A DNA stretch of 21,740 nt from Azospirillum brasilense (GCA_003241645.1 QFOX01000035.1:1-21740), one strand, 5' to 3'; shown: positions 9,837-16,933, counted from the first letter of the stretch. Numbers and translations: made by a program. Notes: generated by a model from the letters alone, not told the origin.

Positions 9837-9861
9837 AGCCACCTTCGGGTGGCTTTTTTTT
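9837..9861 (+). terminator. Rho-independent terminator after tRNA-Pro(CGG)
   Basis: Stem AGCCACC/GGTGGCT with a TTCG tetraloop and a run of eight T. The flanking CATTCACAAA and TTTGTGAATG are also complementary, making a much longer hairpin that reaches the tRNA CCA end. It is nearly the same module as the one after tRNA-Pro(UGG). Confidence 0.9.
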
Positions 9862-9959
9862 GTGAATGTGGGGTGAGCGCGCGGTGAGCACCGCATTCGA
9901 CCCGACGCTTAGCGAACATCGTAAGCTTAGCAAGGGCGCGCAGGCCAAGGGCCGAGCAC

Positions 9960-9980
9960 ATCCTCTCGCCCCGACCATTC
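9960..9980 (+). repeat. Direct copy of the tRNA-Pro(CGG) 3' end
   Basis: An exact 21-bp repeat of 9809-9829 (T loop end, T stem, acceptor strand, CCA and TTC), 151 bp downstream. It carries the bases specific to this tRNA (GCCCCG rather than ACTCCG), so it derives from this gene and not from its neighbour. A second terminator follows directly, as if this copy were the original 3' end. Confidence 0.9.
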
Positions 9981-9985
9981 TGAAT

Positions 9986-10015
9986 AAAAAAGGCACCCGT
10001 TTGGGTGCCTTTTTT
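9986..10015. terminator. Bidirectional terminator
   Basis: The stem AAAAAAGGCACCC/GGGTGCCTTTTTT with loop GTTT ends in a T run on both strands. It can stop read-through from tRNA-Pro(CGG) on the plus strand and end the minus-strand gene whose stop is at 10035. Confidence 0.88.
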
Positions 10016-10034
10016 CTTGGCGATACGCGATGGA

Positions 10035-11741
10035 TTAATGCGCCGCCATCGCCAGCTCTTTGGGCTGCTGCAGCATTTCCATATGCTGGGCGGTGCTGAT
10101 CTTCGTGCCGGGCGTGTCGGCACGCTTTTCCAGCACCTTCTGCACTTCCGGCTCATGCTGCGGCGCTGCGGCGGTAATGGCTGGGGTTTGTTTTGCAAGC
10201 CACGGGTTTTGCTTCAAGGCAGCAAGTTCGTCGCGCAACTGCTTAGCGATCTCTTCGGATTTTCCGCCCAGCACTTCTGCTGATGCGATATAGCCCGCAA
10301 GGCGGTCCACTAACGCATCTTGCTTATCGGCATCCTGCTGGCTGATGAATTGCGCCGTGGCAGAGAGTACGGAATCCGCGGTGCTTTTGTCAGTGCTCAC
10401 GCCCTGACCGTGCCCTTTGGAGGAAATCGCCATCAGGGCTTCTGCCACCACATTTAACCCAATGAACACAGCGCGCCCGGTCATCACCTGGCGACGATGT
10501 TTTAAGCTGCCCGCGGTATCATCCGGCTTGGGCCGCCATTTCATGGCGGTTACTGCAGCGTGGATTGCGGTGGCCGCCATGTAGCCAAATCCGGTAGCCC
10601 GCAGGGGCTTTTCCTCAACCCATTGCCACACACGGCCAAGACCTTTTTTCTTTTCTTCCCCTTCAATGGGCGTCTTTTCTTTAATGGCAATGCCGGCGAC
10701 CGCGGAAGTTGCCGTTACAAGGCCCAGGCCAACGTCAAGGCGTTCTTCAAAAATCGCCTCTTTCATTGATTTCAGCGTGTTTTGATCAAAAAGGTCAGTG
10801 ATGCCCTCTTTTTTCTGCTTTGCAATCGTTTGCTCAAGTGTACCGATAGATCCCTTTAATCCGCCGATTTCCTTAAGGGATGCACGCATGAGCGTAAGGC
10901 CTACGACGGTGTAGACGACGTTCAAAGCCTCGGAAGGATAACGCTTGAGCAGCTCATGGACTTTACCAAACAGACCATGTTTGGGTTCCGGCTGTTTGAT
11001 GAGCACATCGTCACTGTTCGGGTCCAGCAACCCATCGCGCTTTAGAAAGCGCTCGATCTTCGCGGTCGTGGTTTTGATCTCGGTCGCGGATTGGTCGCGG
11101 CTGCCATAGTTGAACAGAATCAGGCTACCCGCAGCGTAACCAAGCCCGGATATGATTTTTGAATGCCCACCACCAACGGCGCTTTCAGCCTCTTTAATAT
11201 GTTTTTCAAGCGCAGGCAGGTCGCGCAATTTGTGATGGAGGATGTGACGCGTCTTATCCTGAATGACTTCGGGGGAGTAGCCATGCTGCTTCGCTTCGGC
11301 AACCAGTTTCTTCGTATTAGCAAAGTCCTTGTTTTTTTTGTGCAGCTCCATGCCAGCATAGGTCATAAAGGCGACATCACCGGCCATGTAGCCAAGCCCG
11401 GTCCATTTCAGGGTGGCGGCGGTGAATTTTTCCTTGAAGCTGCGTTCGTCGGCTTTGGTTTTGGTGGGCGCATCCCCACCATCCAGCGCGTGTTGGTCGC
11501 GCAGGAAATTCAGTAACTGCCCATCGCCTTTGAAGCCACGGATCTCAAGCACAGGTTTGCCTTCGTGCGTGGTGGCAATGCCGAACCAGCCCTTGCCTGC
11601 CAGCTCTTCCTGAATGGAACGCAGCGAATCGGCCGAAGCATCCGGCGCAGCGCGCAGGTATGCCCGTGCACCACCGCGCTCGTTGACGATCACGTCAACT
11701 TCTTCGATCAGCGAACCAGACTGGTAGGTGTATTTCGGCAA
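10035..11741 (-). CDS. Unknown 568-residue protein with six hydrophobic segments
   Basis: I do not recognise this protein. After about 100 soluble residues, hydrophobic stretches occur near 113-130, 196-212, 271-287, 335-353, 382-400 and 424-440, separated by lysine-rich loops. Three share a motif: WTGLGYMAGDVAF, SGLGYAAGSLILF and TGFGYMAATAIHA, which suggests an internally repeated membrane hairpin. The C-terminal 120 residues are soluble, helical and Gln/Ala/Lys-rich. There is no signal peptide. The start is TTG at 11741: no ATG or GTG lies between it and the upstream in-frame stop, and GGAAGG precedes it. A small hairpin (11763-11778) lies in the leader. The gene looks more A+T rich than its neighbours. 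It stands alone between a tRNA cluster and a divergent transporter, so recent acquisition is possible but unproven. Confidence 0.75.
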   Translation of the reverse strand: MPKYTYQSGSLIEEVDVIVNERGGARAYLRAAPDASADSLRSIQEELAGKGWFGIATTHEGKPVLEIRGFKGDGQLLNFLRDQHALDGGDAPTKTKADERSFKEKFTAATLKWTGLGYMAGDVAFMTYAGMELHKKNKDFANTKKLVAEAKQHGYSPEVIQDKTRHILHHKLRDLPALEKHIKEAESAVGGGHSKIISGLGYAAGSLILFNYGSRDQSATEIKTTTAKIERFLKRDGLLDPNSDDVLIKQPEPKHGLFGKVHELLKRYPSEALNVVYTVVGLTLMRASLKEIGGLKGSIGTLEQTIAKQKKEGITDLFDQNTLKSMKEAIFEERLDVGLGLVTATSAVAGIAIKEKTPIEGEEKKKGLGRVWQWVEEKPLRATGFGYMAATAIHAAVTAMKWRPKPDDTAGSLKHRRQVMTGRAVFIGLNVVAEALMAISSKGHGQGVSTDKSTADSVLSATAQFISQQDADKQDALVDRLAGYIASAEVLGGKSEEIAKQLRDELAALKQNPWLAKQTPAITAAAPQHEPEVQKVLEKRADTPGTKISTAQHMEMLQQPKELAMAAH

Positions 11742-11890
11742 TGCGCGACGCCTTCCATGGTTACCCGCAAGAACGGGTGAAGTAGTTTATCTGCCCTTAA
11801 AGATAGCAATCGAATGTGACAGTTTCGCGTCGAAGCGGTCGATTTTTCAAAGTTTTTTCGTGGGGCTTCGGCCACACCCATCGGCTTTTC

Positions 11891-11915
11891 TCGATGTTTT
11901 GCAGCGCAACATCGA
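11891..11915. repeat. Inverted repeat upstream of the MFS promoter, possible operator
   Basis: TCGATGTT and AACATCGA form a perfect 8-bp inverted repeat separated by 9 nt, ending 6 nt before the -35 box of the transporter promoter. The position suits a regulator-binding site. There is no T run, so it is not an obvious terminator. No regulator gene adjoins it. Confidence 0.5.
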
Positions 11916-11921
11916 ATCCGC

Positions 11922-11949
11922 TTGGCATTCGCCCCGCGCCCGCTACAGT
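11922..11949 (+). promoter_or_regulatory. Putative sigma-70-type promoter of the MFS gene
   Basis: TTGGCA (11922-11927, 5 of 6), a 16-nt spacer, and TACAGT (11944-11949, 4 of 6). Transcription would begin near 11956, about 26 nt before the ATG at 11982, which also argues against the in-frame ATG at 11922. Confidence 0.55.
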
Positions 11950-11981
11950 CCAGCCCCTATCACCTGATGCACGGGGGCTGC

Positions 11982-13259
11982 ATGACTGAGAAAGTGAACC
12001 GCAAAGTCGTTATTTCCGGAATGCTGGGCAACGGCCTCGAATGGTACGATTACGCGCTTTACGGCATTCTCGCCCCCATCTTCTCGCATTTATTCTTCCC
12101 CCCCGCCGGGCCGGACGATGACGGCACCTCGGGCCTCATCAAGGCCTACCTTGCCTTCGCGGTGGGCTTTGTGTTCCGCCCGCTCGGCGCGGTGATTTTC
12201 GGCCGTATCGGCGATAAATACGGCCGCAAGAAAGCGCTCGTCACCTCCATGATCATGATGGCGGTGGCCACCGGCTGCCTCGGCCTGCTGCCCACCTACG
12301 CCATGATCGGCATGGGCGCGCCCATTCTGCTGGTGCTCATCCGCATCATTCAGGGCATTTCGCTGGGCGGGGCGTTCAGCGGCTCCATGAGCTACGTGGT
12401 GGAGCACGCCCCGGCCAACCGCCGCGCCAAAATCGGCAGCGTCACCATGCTCAGCCTTGTCATCGGGTTCCTGCTGGGCTCGGTGGTGGCGAACATCACT
12501 TCCAGCGTGCTGGGGCAAGCGGCGTTCGAAAGCTGGGGCTGGCGCCTGCCGTTCTTCGTGGGCGTGGGCATTGGCTTCGTGGGCCACTATATTCGCCACC
12601 ATGGCGAAGAAAGCCCTGCCTTCACCGAGGCGAAAGAAAGCGGCGGCCTTTCGGACCGCCCGGTGCGCGATGCGTTCTGCAAGTATCCGCTAAAAATGTT
12701 CCAGGGCTTCAATTTCTATCTCTGCGTGACGATTCCGTTCTACCTGCTCGCCATCTACATGATCAGCTACACCAGCCAGTATCTGGGCATGAGCAACAGC
12801 GAGGCGCTGCGCATCAACAGCATTGCCATGGTGGCCATGTTCCTGCCCATGTGGTGGGCGGGCGGGCTTTCCGACCGCATCGGCCGCAAAAAGGTGCTGT
12901 ATGGTGCCATCATCGGCCTGATGCTGCTCGCCTACCCCTGCTTCGAGCTGATGCAGAGCGGCGAATTCGTGAAGATCGCCGCGGCACAAGCCGCGCTGGC
13001 CTTCATGGTGGGCATCTACATGGCGCCCATTCCCGCACTGCTGGTGGAACTCTACCCCACCCGCATCCGCTACACGGGCATGTCGCTGAGCTACAATTTC
13101 TGCGCCATTATCGGCGGGCTCACGCCGACCATTTCGGTCTGGCTCATTAACCGCACCGGCGACAACAGCAGCATCATGTACCTGCTGCTGCTGGCGGGGG
13201 CTGGTTCGTTCCTCGCGCTGCTGACCTACAAGGACCTGTACAAGGAGCCGCTGCACTAG
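11982..13259 (+). CDS. MFS transporter, metabolite:H+ symporter (MHS) family
   Basis: A 425-residue inner-membrane proton symporter with 12 expected membrane segments. The MHS signature in the first segment is GNGLEWYDYALYG (16-28). The loop 2-3 motif GRIGDKYGRKKA begins near residue 74, and its repeat GGLSDRIGRKKV near 294. RIIQGISLGGAFSGS matches the segment-4 region, and ELYPTRIRYTGMSLSYN the segment 10-11 region. Relatives carry proline/betaine, citrate, shikimate, alpha-ketoglutarate or similar solutes; the substrate cannot be read from the sequence. I chose the ATG at 11982 because GGGGG lies just upstream and the family N-terminus follows directly; ATGs at 11922 and 11967 are alternatives. 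It is monocistronic, with its own promoter and terminator. Confidence 0.9.
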   Translation: MTEKVNRKVVISGMLGNGLEWYDYALYGILAPIFSHLFFPPAGPDDDGTSGLIKAYLAFAVGFVFRPLGAVIFGRIGDKYGRKKALVTSMIMMAVATGCLGLLPTYAMIGMGAPILLVLIRIIQGISLGGAFSGSMSYVVEHAPANRRAKIGSVTMLSLVIGFLLGSVVANITSSVLGQAAFESWGWRLPFFVGVGIGFVGHYIRHHGEESPAFTEAKESGGLSDRPVRDAFCKYPLKMFQGFNFYLCVTIPFYLLAIYMISYTSQYLGMSNSEALRINSIAMVAMFLPMWWAGGLSDRIGRKKVLYGAIIGLMLLAYPCFELMQSGEFVKIAAAQAALAFMVGIYMAPIPALLVELYPTRIRYTGMSLSYNFCAIIGGLTPTISVWLINRTGDNSSIMYLLLLAGAGSFLALLTYKDLYKEPLH

Positions 13260-13284
13260 CGTTGCAGCGCCAAACGCGGATACG

Positions 13285-13312
13285 AAAAAGGGTGCCAATG
13301 GCACCCTTTTTT
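13285..13312 (+). terminator. Terminator after the MFS gene (probably bidirectional)
   Basis: The 12-bp stem AAAAAGGGTGCC/GGCACCCTTTTT with loop AAT ends in T. It is symmetrical enough to stop minus-strand read-through from tRNA-Pro(GGG). It resembles the one at 9986-10015 in sequence and in its place after a copied tRNA end. Confidence 0.88.
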
Positions 13313-13329
13313 AATCGGTATCGGTTGGC

Positions 13330-13343
13330 AATGACAGGATTTG
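13330..13343 (-). repeat. Partial copy of the tRNA-Pro(GGG) 3' region
   Basis: An exact 14-bp repeat of 13412-13425 in the same orientation (minus strand CAAATCCTGTCATT: end of the T loop, T stem and start of the acceptor strand). It continues imperfectly as GCCAACC against CCGACCA. It lies downstream of the tRNA on its own strand, past a terminator, the same layout as at the other two tRNA-Pro genes. GAGGCGAGC-ATG-GCGAGCC (13361-13343, minus) precedes it. Confidence 0.75.
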
Positions 13344-13373
13344 GCTCGCCATGCTCGCCTCTTTCGTGACATA

Positions 13374-13401
13374 AAAAAAGCCCGCCGGAGCGAGCTTTTT
13401 T
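13374..13401 (-). terminator. Rho-independent terminator after tRNA-Pro(GGG)
   Basis: On the minus strand, AAAAAAGC pairs with GCTTTTTT and an inner CGC/GCG stem encloses the loop, followed by T. It begins 4 nt after the tRNA CCA. Confidence 0.82.
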
Positions 13402-13404
13402 CAA

Positions 13405-13481
13405 TGGTCGGAATGACAGGATTTGAACCTGCGACCCCTAGTCCCCCAGACTAGTGCGCTACCAGGCTGCGCTACATTCCG
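13405..13481 (-). tRNA. tRNA-Pro(GGG)
   Basis: A 77-nt minus-strand cloverleaf with encoded CCA. The acceptor strand CGGAATG pairs with CATTCCG. The D arm is GCGC/GCGC around AGCCTGGTA. The anticodon stem is CTAGT/ACTAG with loop CTGGGGG, giving anticodon GGG. The T arm is GCAGG-TTCAAAT-CCTGT. With the other two genes it completes the set of three proline isoacceptors in 4 kb. Parts of both its 5' and 3' ends are duplicated nearby. Confidence 0.97.
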
Positions 13482-13506
13482 ACATACACCGCATGTAGCC
13501 CAGCCT
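13464..13506. repeat. Inverted repeat over the 5' end of tRNA-Pro(GGG)
   Basis: AGGCTGCGCTACAT (13464-13477, inside the tRNA) and ATGTAGCCCAGCCT (13493-13506, upstream on the tRNA strand) are complementary in 13 of 14 positions across a 15-nt loop. In a precursor RNA this pairing would compete with the acceptor and D stems. Confidence 0.75.
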
Positions 13507-13535
13507 GTGTATTAGGTGTTGGCCTTCGCCAACGG

Positions 13536-13554
13536 GGCTGCGCTACATTCCGAC
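13536..13554 (-). repeat. Copy of the tRNA-Pro(GGG) 5' end
   Basis: An exact 19-bp repeat of 13465-13483: the first 17 nt of the tRNA plus 2 leader bases, same orientation, 71 bp upstream of the gene. On the minus strand it runs straight into a GTTGGC-GAAG-GCCAAC hairpin, not a D arm, so it is not a second tRNA gene. Confidence 0.88.
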
Positions 13555-13609
13555 GTGGCAGTGGTGTTACCCAGCACGCGCTTGGAACGCAAGGAGATAA
13601 TGCGAAAAG

Positions 13610-14167
13610 TTAGGCGCCGACCGCGCGGGCGAGATCGTGGCGCAGTGCAATCAGCTCGGCACGCACCGCAAGCAGCGCGTCACGGTCCAGCTGGCGCCCG
13701 GTCGCAACGGCGGGTGCGCTGGCCGGTGCTTCAGCCACGGCTTCGTCGCCATCGCTCAGCGCATCCGCGATCTGGGCGAGGATATCGTCCTGCGGTTCGT
13801 CGATCTGGTTGTCGTTGCTGTTGGCCGGCGGCACGGATGCCATCCACTGTTCGGCGCTCACGCCGCTATCGATGCCACGGGCGAAATCTTCGATGGCTTT
13901 TTTGGCACCCTTGATGGTGTAGCCCTGCGTGTAAAGCAGGTGTTTGATCTGGCCGAGGATCTCAAGATCCTGCGGGCGATAGAAACGGCGGCCGCCATTG
14001 CGCTTGAGCGGCTTGATCTGCGCGAATTTCGTTTCCCAGAAACGCAGCACATGCTGCGGCACATCCAGCGCTTCGGCTGCTTCGCTGATGGTGCGCAGGG
14101 CGGTTGCGGATTTTTCTTTTTTACGGTCGTCGGAAGGTAACGCGAACAGCGTTTCGGAACTTGCCAT
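13610..14167 (-). CDS. MerR-family transcriptional regulator
   Basis: A 185-residue DNA-binding protein. Residues 25-93 form the MerR winged helix-turn-helix: RTISEAAEALDVPQHVLRFWETKF (helix-turn-helix), NGGRRFYRPQDLEIL (wing and third helix) and IKHLLYTQGYTIKGAKKAI. The rest is an acidic, Ala-rich linker and a short C-terminal helix; no metal- or drug-binding domain or long dimerisation helix is evident, so the signal is unknown. The ATG has AAGGG upstream. It is the last gene of rpmF-plsX-fabH-ihfA-merR, a conserved alphaproteobacterial order, with 71 nt between it and ihfA. Its target genes are not known from sequence. Confidence 0.9.
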   Translation of the reverse strand: MASSETLFALPSDDRKKEKSATALRTISEAAEALDVPQHVLRFWETKFAQIKPLKRNGGRRFYRPQDLEILGQIKHLLYTQGYTIKGAKKAIEDFARGIDSGVSAEQWMASVPPANSNDNQIDEPQDDILAQIADALSDGDEAVAEAPASAPAVATGRQLDRDALLAVRAELIALRHDLARAVGA

Positions 14168-14238
14168 GGGATGCCCTTTTTAAGGTGTATTTTTTATGGG
14201 TAGACAGAAGAGAAAGCGAGGATCGCCCGGAATGCCGA

Positions 14239-14571
14239 CTAGAATTCGTCGGCCGCCGAACTGCCGGGCAATGCGAGTTCACCCGTATTGACCGATTGTT
14301 TAAGGATATTGCTGGCGTTGAACGACAGCACGGTGCGCGGGGTGATGGGCACTTCCACGCCGGTTTTCGGGTTGCGGCCGATGCGTTCTTTCTTGCGGCG
14401 CAGCTTGAAGGTGCCGAAAGACGAGAGCTTCACCTGTTCGCCCGCGGCGAGCGCGCCACAGACTTCTTCCAGCACGGAATCGACCAGTTGGGTGGATTCG
14501 GACAGCGACAGACCGATCTCGCGGTAGACGGCGTTGGAAAGGTCGGCGCGGGTCAGGGTTTTGCTGGTCAT
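14239..14571 (-). CDS. ihfA: Integration host factor alpha subunit
   Basis: A 110-residue HU/IHF-fold protein that pairs with IHF beta to bend DNA sharply at specific sites, acting in nucleoid structure, recombination and transcription. Family blocks are LTRADLSNAVYREIGLS (6-22), VKLSSFGTFKLRRKKERIGRNPKTG (47-71) and PITPRTVLSFNAS (75-87). The beta-arm tip with the intercalating proline is RNPKTG (66-71). The IGRNPKTGVEVPITPR sequence and about ten extra C-terminal residues fit alphaproteobacterial IHF alpha better than HU. GGAG lies 8 nt before the ATG. It follows fabH by 23 nt. Its neighbour merR and the upstream lipid genes make the usual operon. Confidence 0.95.
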   Translation of the reverse strand: MTSKTLTRADLSNAVYREIGLSLSESTQLVDSVLEEVCGALAAGEQVKLSSFGTFKLRRKKERIGRNPKTGVEVPITPRTVLSFNASNILKQSVNTGELALPGSSAADEF

Positions 14572-14594
14572 GGGGCAGCTCCGTTATGCGTTAC

Positions 14595-15557
14595 CTACCA
14601 AGAGGTTACACAACAACCCCAGGTGAGTCCAGCGCCAAGTGCAGGCATGGCAACAATCGCGCCGGGGCGCAGTTTTCCTTCGCGGGCGGCCACGTCCAGC
14701 GCCAGCGGAATGCTCGCCGCCGAGGTGTTGGCGTGGCGATCAACGGTGACCATGCATTTTTCTTCCGGCAGCTTCAGCGTACGGCCGATCTTGGTGATCA
14801 TGCGCGCGTTGGCCTGGTGCGCCACCACAAGGTCCACATCCGCAATGCTCAGGCCCGCTTTGGCCAGCGTGCTGTGGGTGATGGCGACCATTTTCTCAAC
14901 GCCATGGCGGAATACTTCCTGCCCCTGCATGAACAGGTGACCGGCGGTTTTGGTGCTGGCGGTACCGCCATCGGTGCCCAGCAGCGGCCCGAATTCGCCC
15001 GCCGCTTCCAGCGAAATAGCCTTGATGCCGCGCCCATCCGCGCCGTCATGCGCTTCAAGGATGACCGCCCCCGCCCCGTCACCGAACAGGATGCAGGTGG
15101 TGCGGTCCTGCCAGTCGATGATGCGCGACATGCATTCTGCACCAATGACGATCACGCGGCTGGCTACGCCGGTCATGATCCAACCATGTGCGGTGGCCAG
15201 TGCGGCCACGAAGCCGGTGCAGGCAGCGGCCACATCCACCGCAGCGCCGCGCGGCACGCCAAGGCCTGCCTGCACTTTGGTGGCAACGCTGGGCATGGTG
15301 CTATCGGGCGTGGAGGTGCCCACCACGATGCCGTCAATATCCGCGGCACTGAGGCCTGCATTGGCCAGCGCGGCTTTGGCCGCTTCCAGCGCAAGGTGCG
15401 AAGTGGACTGATCGTCGGCCGCGATGTGGCGCACGGTGATGCCGGTGCGCTCGCGGATCCATTCGTCGTTGGTGTCCACCATGGTGGCGAGGTCGGCATT
15501 GGTCAGGCGCTTTTGCGGCAGGTAGCTGCCGGTGGCGCGAATGATGGAGGTTTTCAT
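14595..15557 (-). CDS. fabH: Beta-ketoacyl-ACP synthase III
   Basis: Condenses acetyl-CoA with malonyl-ACP to begin type II fatty acid synthesis. The 320 residues carry the full triad: C113 in DVAAACTGFVAAL, H247 in VVAHQANARM and N277 in DRHANTSAASIPLAL, which match E. coli C112/H244/N274. The N-terminal TNDEWIRERTGI block and the glycine-rich C-terminal ALGAGLTWG are also present. The end CCVTSW has a double cysteine where many relatives have alanines; this is a minor variation. The ATG overlaps the plsX stop (ATGA), so translation is probably coupled. Identification is secure. Confidence 0.97.
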   Translation of the reverse strand: MKTSIIRATGSYLPQKRLTNADLATMVDTNDEWIRERTGITVRHIAADDQSTSHLALEAAKAALANAGLSAADIDGIVVGTSTPDSTMPSVATKVQAGLGVPRGAAVDVAAACTGFVAALATAHGWIMTGVASRVIVIGAECMSRIIDWQDRTTCILFGDGAGAVILEAHDGADGRGIKAISLEAAGEFGPLLGTDGGTASTKTAGHLFMQGQEVFRHGVEKMVAITHSTLAKAGLSIADVDLVVAHQANARMITKIGRTLKLPEEKCMVTVDRHANTSAASIPLALDVAAREGKLRPGAIVAMPALGAGLTWGCCVTSW

Positions 15558-16600
15558 AGTACCTGTGCGAGGTAGGGAGTCTGGCCGGTACCGGCGCGCT
15601 TCAGCTCGTCGGTGATCTTGGCGTTTACGTCATGTTCCACCAGCTGGATGGCCACGTTGATGGCGTTTGCAAAACTTTTCGCATCGGCCCCGCCATGGCT
15701 TTTCACGGCAATGCCGTTCAGGCCGAGCAGGATAGCACCGTTGAGCTTGCGCGGATCGAAGCGGCGCAACGCAATGCGAATGGCCGGGCGCGCCAGCAGG
15801 TAGCCAAGCTTGGCCATGGCCGAGCTGCTATAGGCTTCCTTCAGCGCACCATAGATAAGGCGCGACGCGCCCTCGGCGGTCTTCAGGGCGATGTTGCCGG
15901 TGAAGCCGTCGGTCACCACCACGTCGGTCGTGCCTTCGAGAATGTCGTTGCCTTCCACGAAGCCATAATAATTCACGGGGATGGTGCCGGCGCGCAGCGT
16001 TTTGTGCGCGTCCTTCACCTCGTCGTGGCCTTTCATTTCTTCGGAGCCCACGTTCAGCAGGCCAATTTTGGGGTTGGTGAGGCCCAGCACGGCGCGTGCA
16101 TAGGCATCGCCCATGATGGCGAACTGTACGAGGTTGTCGGCCGTGCAGTCGATGTTCGCGCCCATATCCAGCAGCACTACCGGCTGCGCGCGCGACGGCA
16201 CGGTGGCGGTAATGGCGGGGCGGTAAATGCCCGGCAGGGTCTTCAGGGCGAATTTGGCGGTGGCCATGAGTGCGCCCGTGTTGCCGGCGGAAACGCAGGC
16301 GCAGGCCTGCCCGTTCGCCACCGCATCCAGCGCAAGGCGCATGCTGGATTTGCGGCCCGAGCGCAGCGCCACGGAGGGCTTCTCGTCCATCGCGATCACG
16401 TCGTCGGTGTGCACGATCTCGCTGACAGCCGCGAGGTTGCGATGGCGCGCAATGAGCGGCGCAATCACCGGCTCACGCCCAAAGAACAAAAACCGCGTGT
16501 TCGGATGCAGCTTCAGCGTCAGGCGTGCGCCTTGAATCACGGATTCCGGGGCTTTGTCGCCCCCCATGGCATCCAAGGCGATGGGTAATGGATTCGCCAC
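15554..16600 (-). CDS. plsX: Phosphate acyltransferase PlsX
   Basis: Converts acyl-ACP to acyl-phosphate for glycerol-3-phosphate acylation, the first step of phospholipid synthesis by the PlsX/PlsY route (peripheral membrane). The 348 residues match the family length. Visible blocks are IALDAMGGDKAPESVIQGA (7-25), VSAGNTGALMATAKF (about 103-117), VVLLDMGANIDC (about 140-151), IGLLNVGSEEMKGHD (about 180-194), DVVVTDGFTGNIALKTAEG (about 226-244) and ILLGLNGIAVKSHGGAD. It starts 17 nt downstream of the rpmF stop codon region and overlaps fabH by 4 nt at its end. Identification is secure. Confidence 0.97.
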   Translation of the reverse strand: MANPLPIALDAMGGDKAPESVIQGARLTLKLHPNTRFLFFGREPVIAPLIARHRNLAAVSEIVHTDDVIAMDEKPSVALRSGRKSSMRLALDAVANGQACACVSAGNTGALMATAKFALKTLPGIYRPAITATVPSRAQPVVLLDMGANIDCTADNLVQFAIMGDAYARAVLGLTNPKIGLLNVGSEEMKGHDEVKDAHKTLRAGTIPVNYYGFVEGNDILEGTTDVVVTDGFTGNIALKTAEGASRLIYGALKEAYSSSAMAKLGYLLARPAIRIALRRFDPRKLNGAILLGLNGIAVKSHGGADAKSFANAINVAIQLVEHDVNAKITDELKRAGTGQTPYLAQVL

Positions 16601-16625
16601 GCGCGCCCCCGCTGAAACGGTTGGC

Positions 16626-16808
16626 CTAGCGTTTTACTTTGGCCGTGGTCACTTTGCGGCCCTTGTACATGCCGTCTTCCGACACGTGGTGCGGGCGCTT
16701 CAGGGTGCCGGTGGTTTTATCTTCGGAAACCGCCACTTTTTCGAGTGCATGGTGCGATTGGCGCATGCCACGACGCGAGGGCGAAGTTTTTCTCTTAGGA
16801 ACAGCCAT
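16626..16808 (-). CDS. rpmF: 50S ribosomal protein L32
   Basis: A 60-residue basic ribosomal protein beginning MAVPKRKTSPSRRGMRQSHH, the L32 signature, followed by RPHHVSEDGMYKGRKV. It lacks the zinc-binding cysteines found in some L32 proteins, as is usual in alphaproteobacteria. A G+A-rich segment including TAGGA-like bases on the plus-strand complement precedes the ATG. It is the first gene of the operon that runs through plsX, fabH, ihfA and merR, linking ribosome supply to lipid synthesis. Confidence 0.97.
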   Translation of the reverse strand: MAVPKRKTSPSRRGMRQSHHALEKVAVSEDKTTGTLKRPHHVSEDGMYKGRKVTTAKVKR

Positions 16809-16888
16809 GGGATTAACCTATGGTAAGATGTTGAACAATATATTTAATTTCGCGCTCAAGGGCATAGCCCGTTCGCGAGAAGTGGCGC

Positions 16889-16916
16889 AGTATAGCGGCG
16901 GTTTCTCAGAAATAAA
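16889..16916 (-). promoter_or_regulatory. Putative promoter of the rpmF operon
   Basis: On the minus strand, a strong -10 TATACT (16894-16889) lies 16 nt after a weak -35 TTTATT (16916-16911). The start would be near 16882, giving a leader of about 74 nt before rpmF. The -35 box is poor, so the call rests mainly on the -10 and its position in the only gap before the operon. Confidence 0.45.
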
Positions 16917-16933
16917 GCGCGAATTTGCAACGA

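Noticed and set aside
9544..10034. An integrated phage or genomic island at the tRNA-Pro genes
   Set aside because: The repeats bracket only 135-151 bp, and no integrase, excisionase or phage gene is present in the window.
11922..11981. Upstream start of the MFS gene at 11922
   Set aside because: The ATG precedes the -10 box of the likely promoter, and the added residues do not resemble the family N-terminus.
13536..13554. A fourth tRNA gene upstream of tRNA-Pro(GGG)
   Set aside because: Only the first 17 nt are tRNA-like; a hairpin replaces the D, anticodon and T arms.
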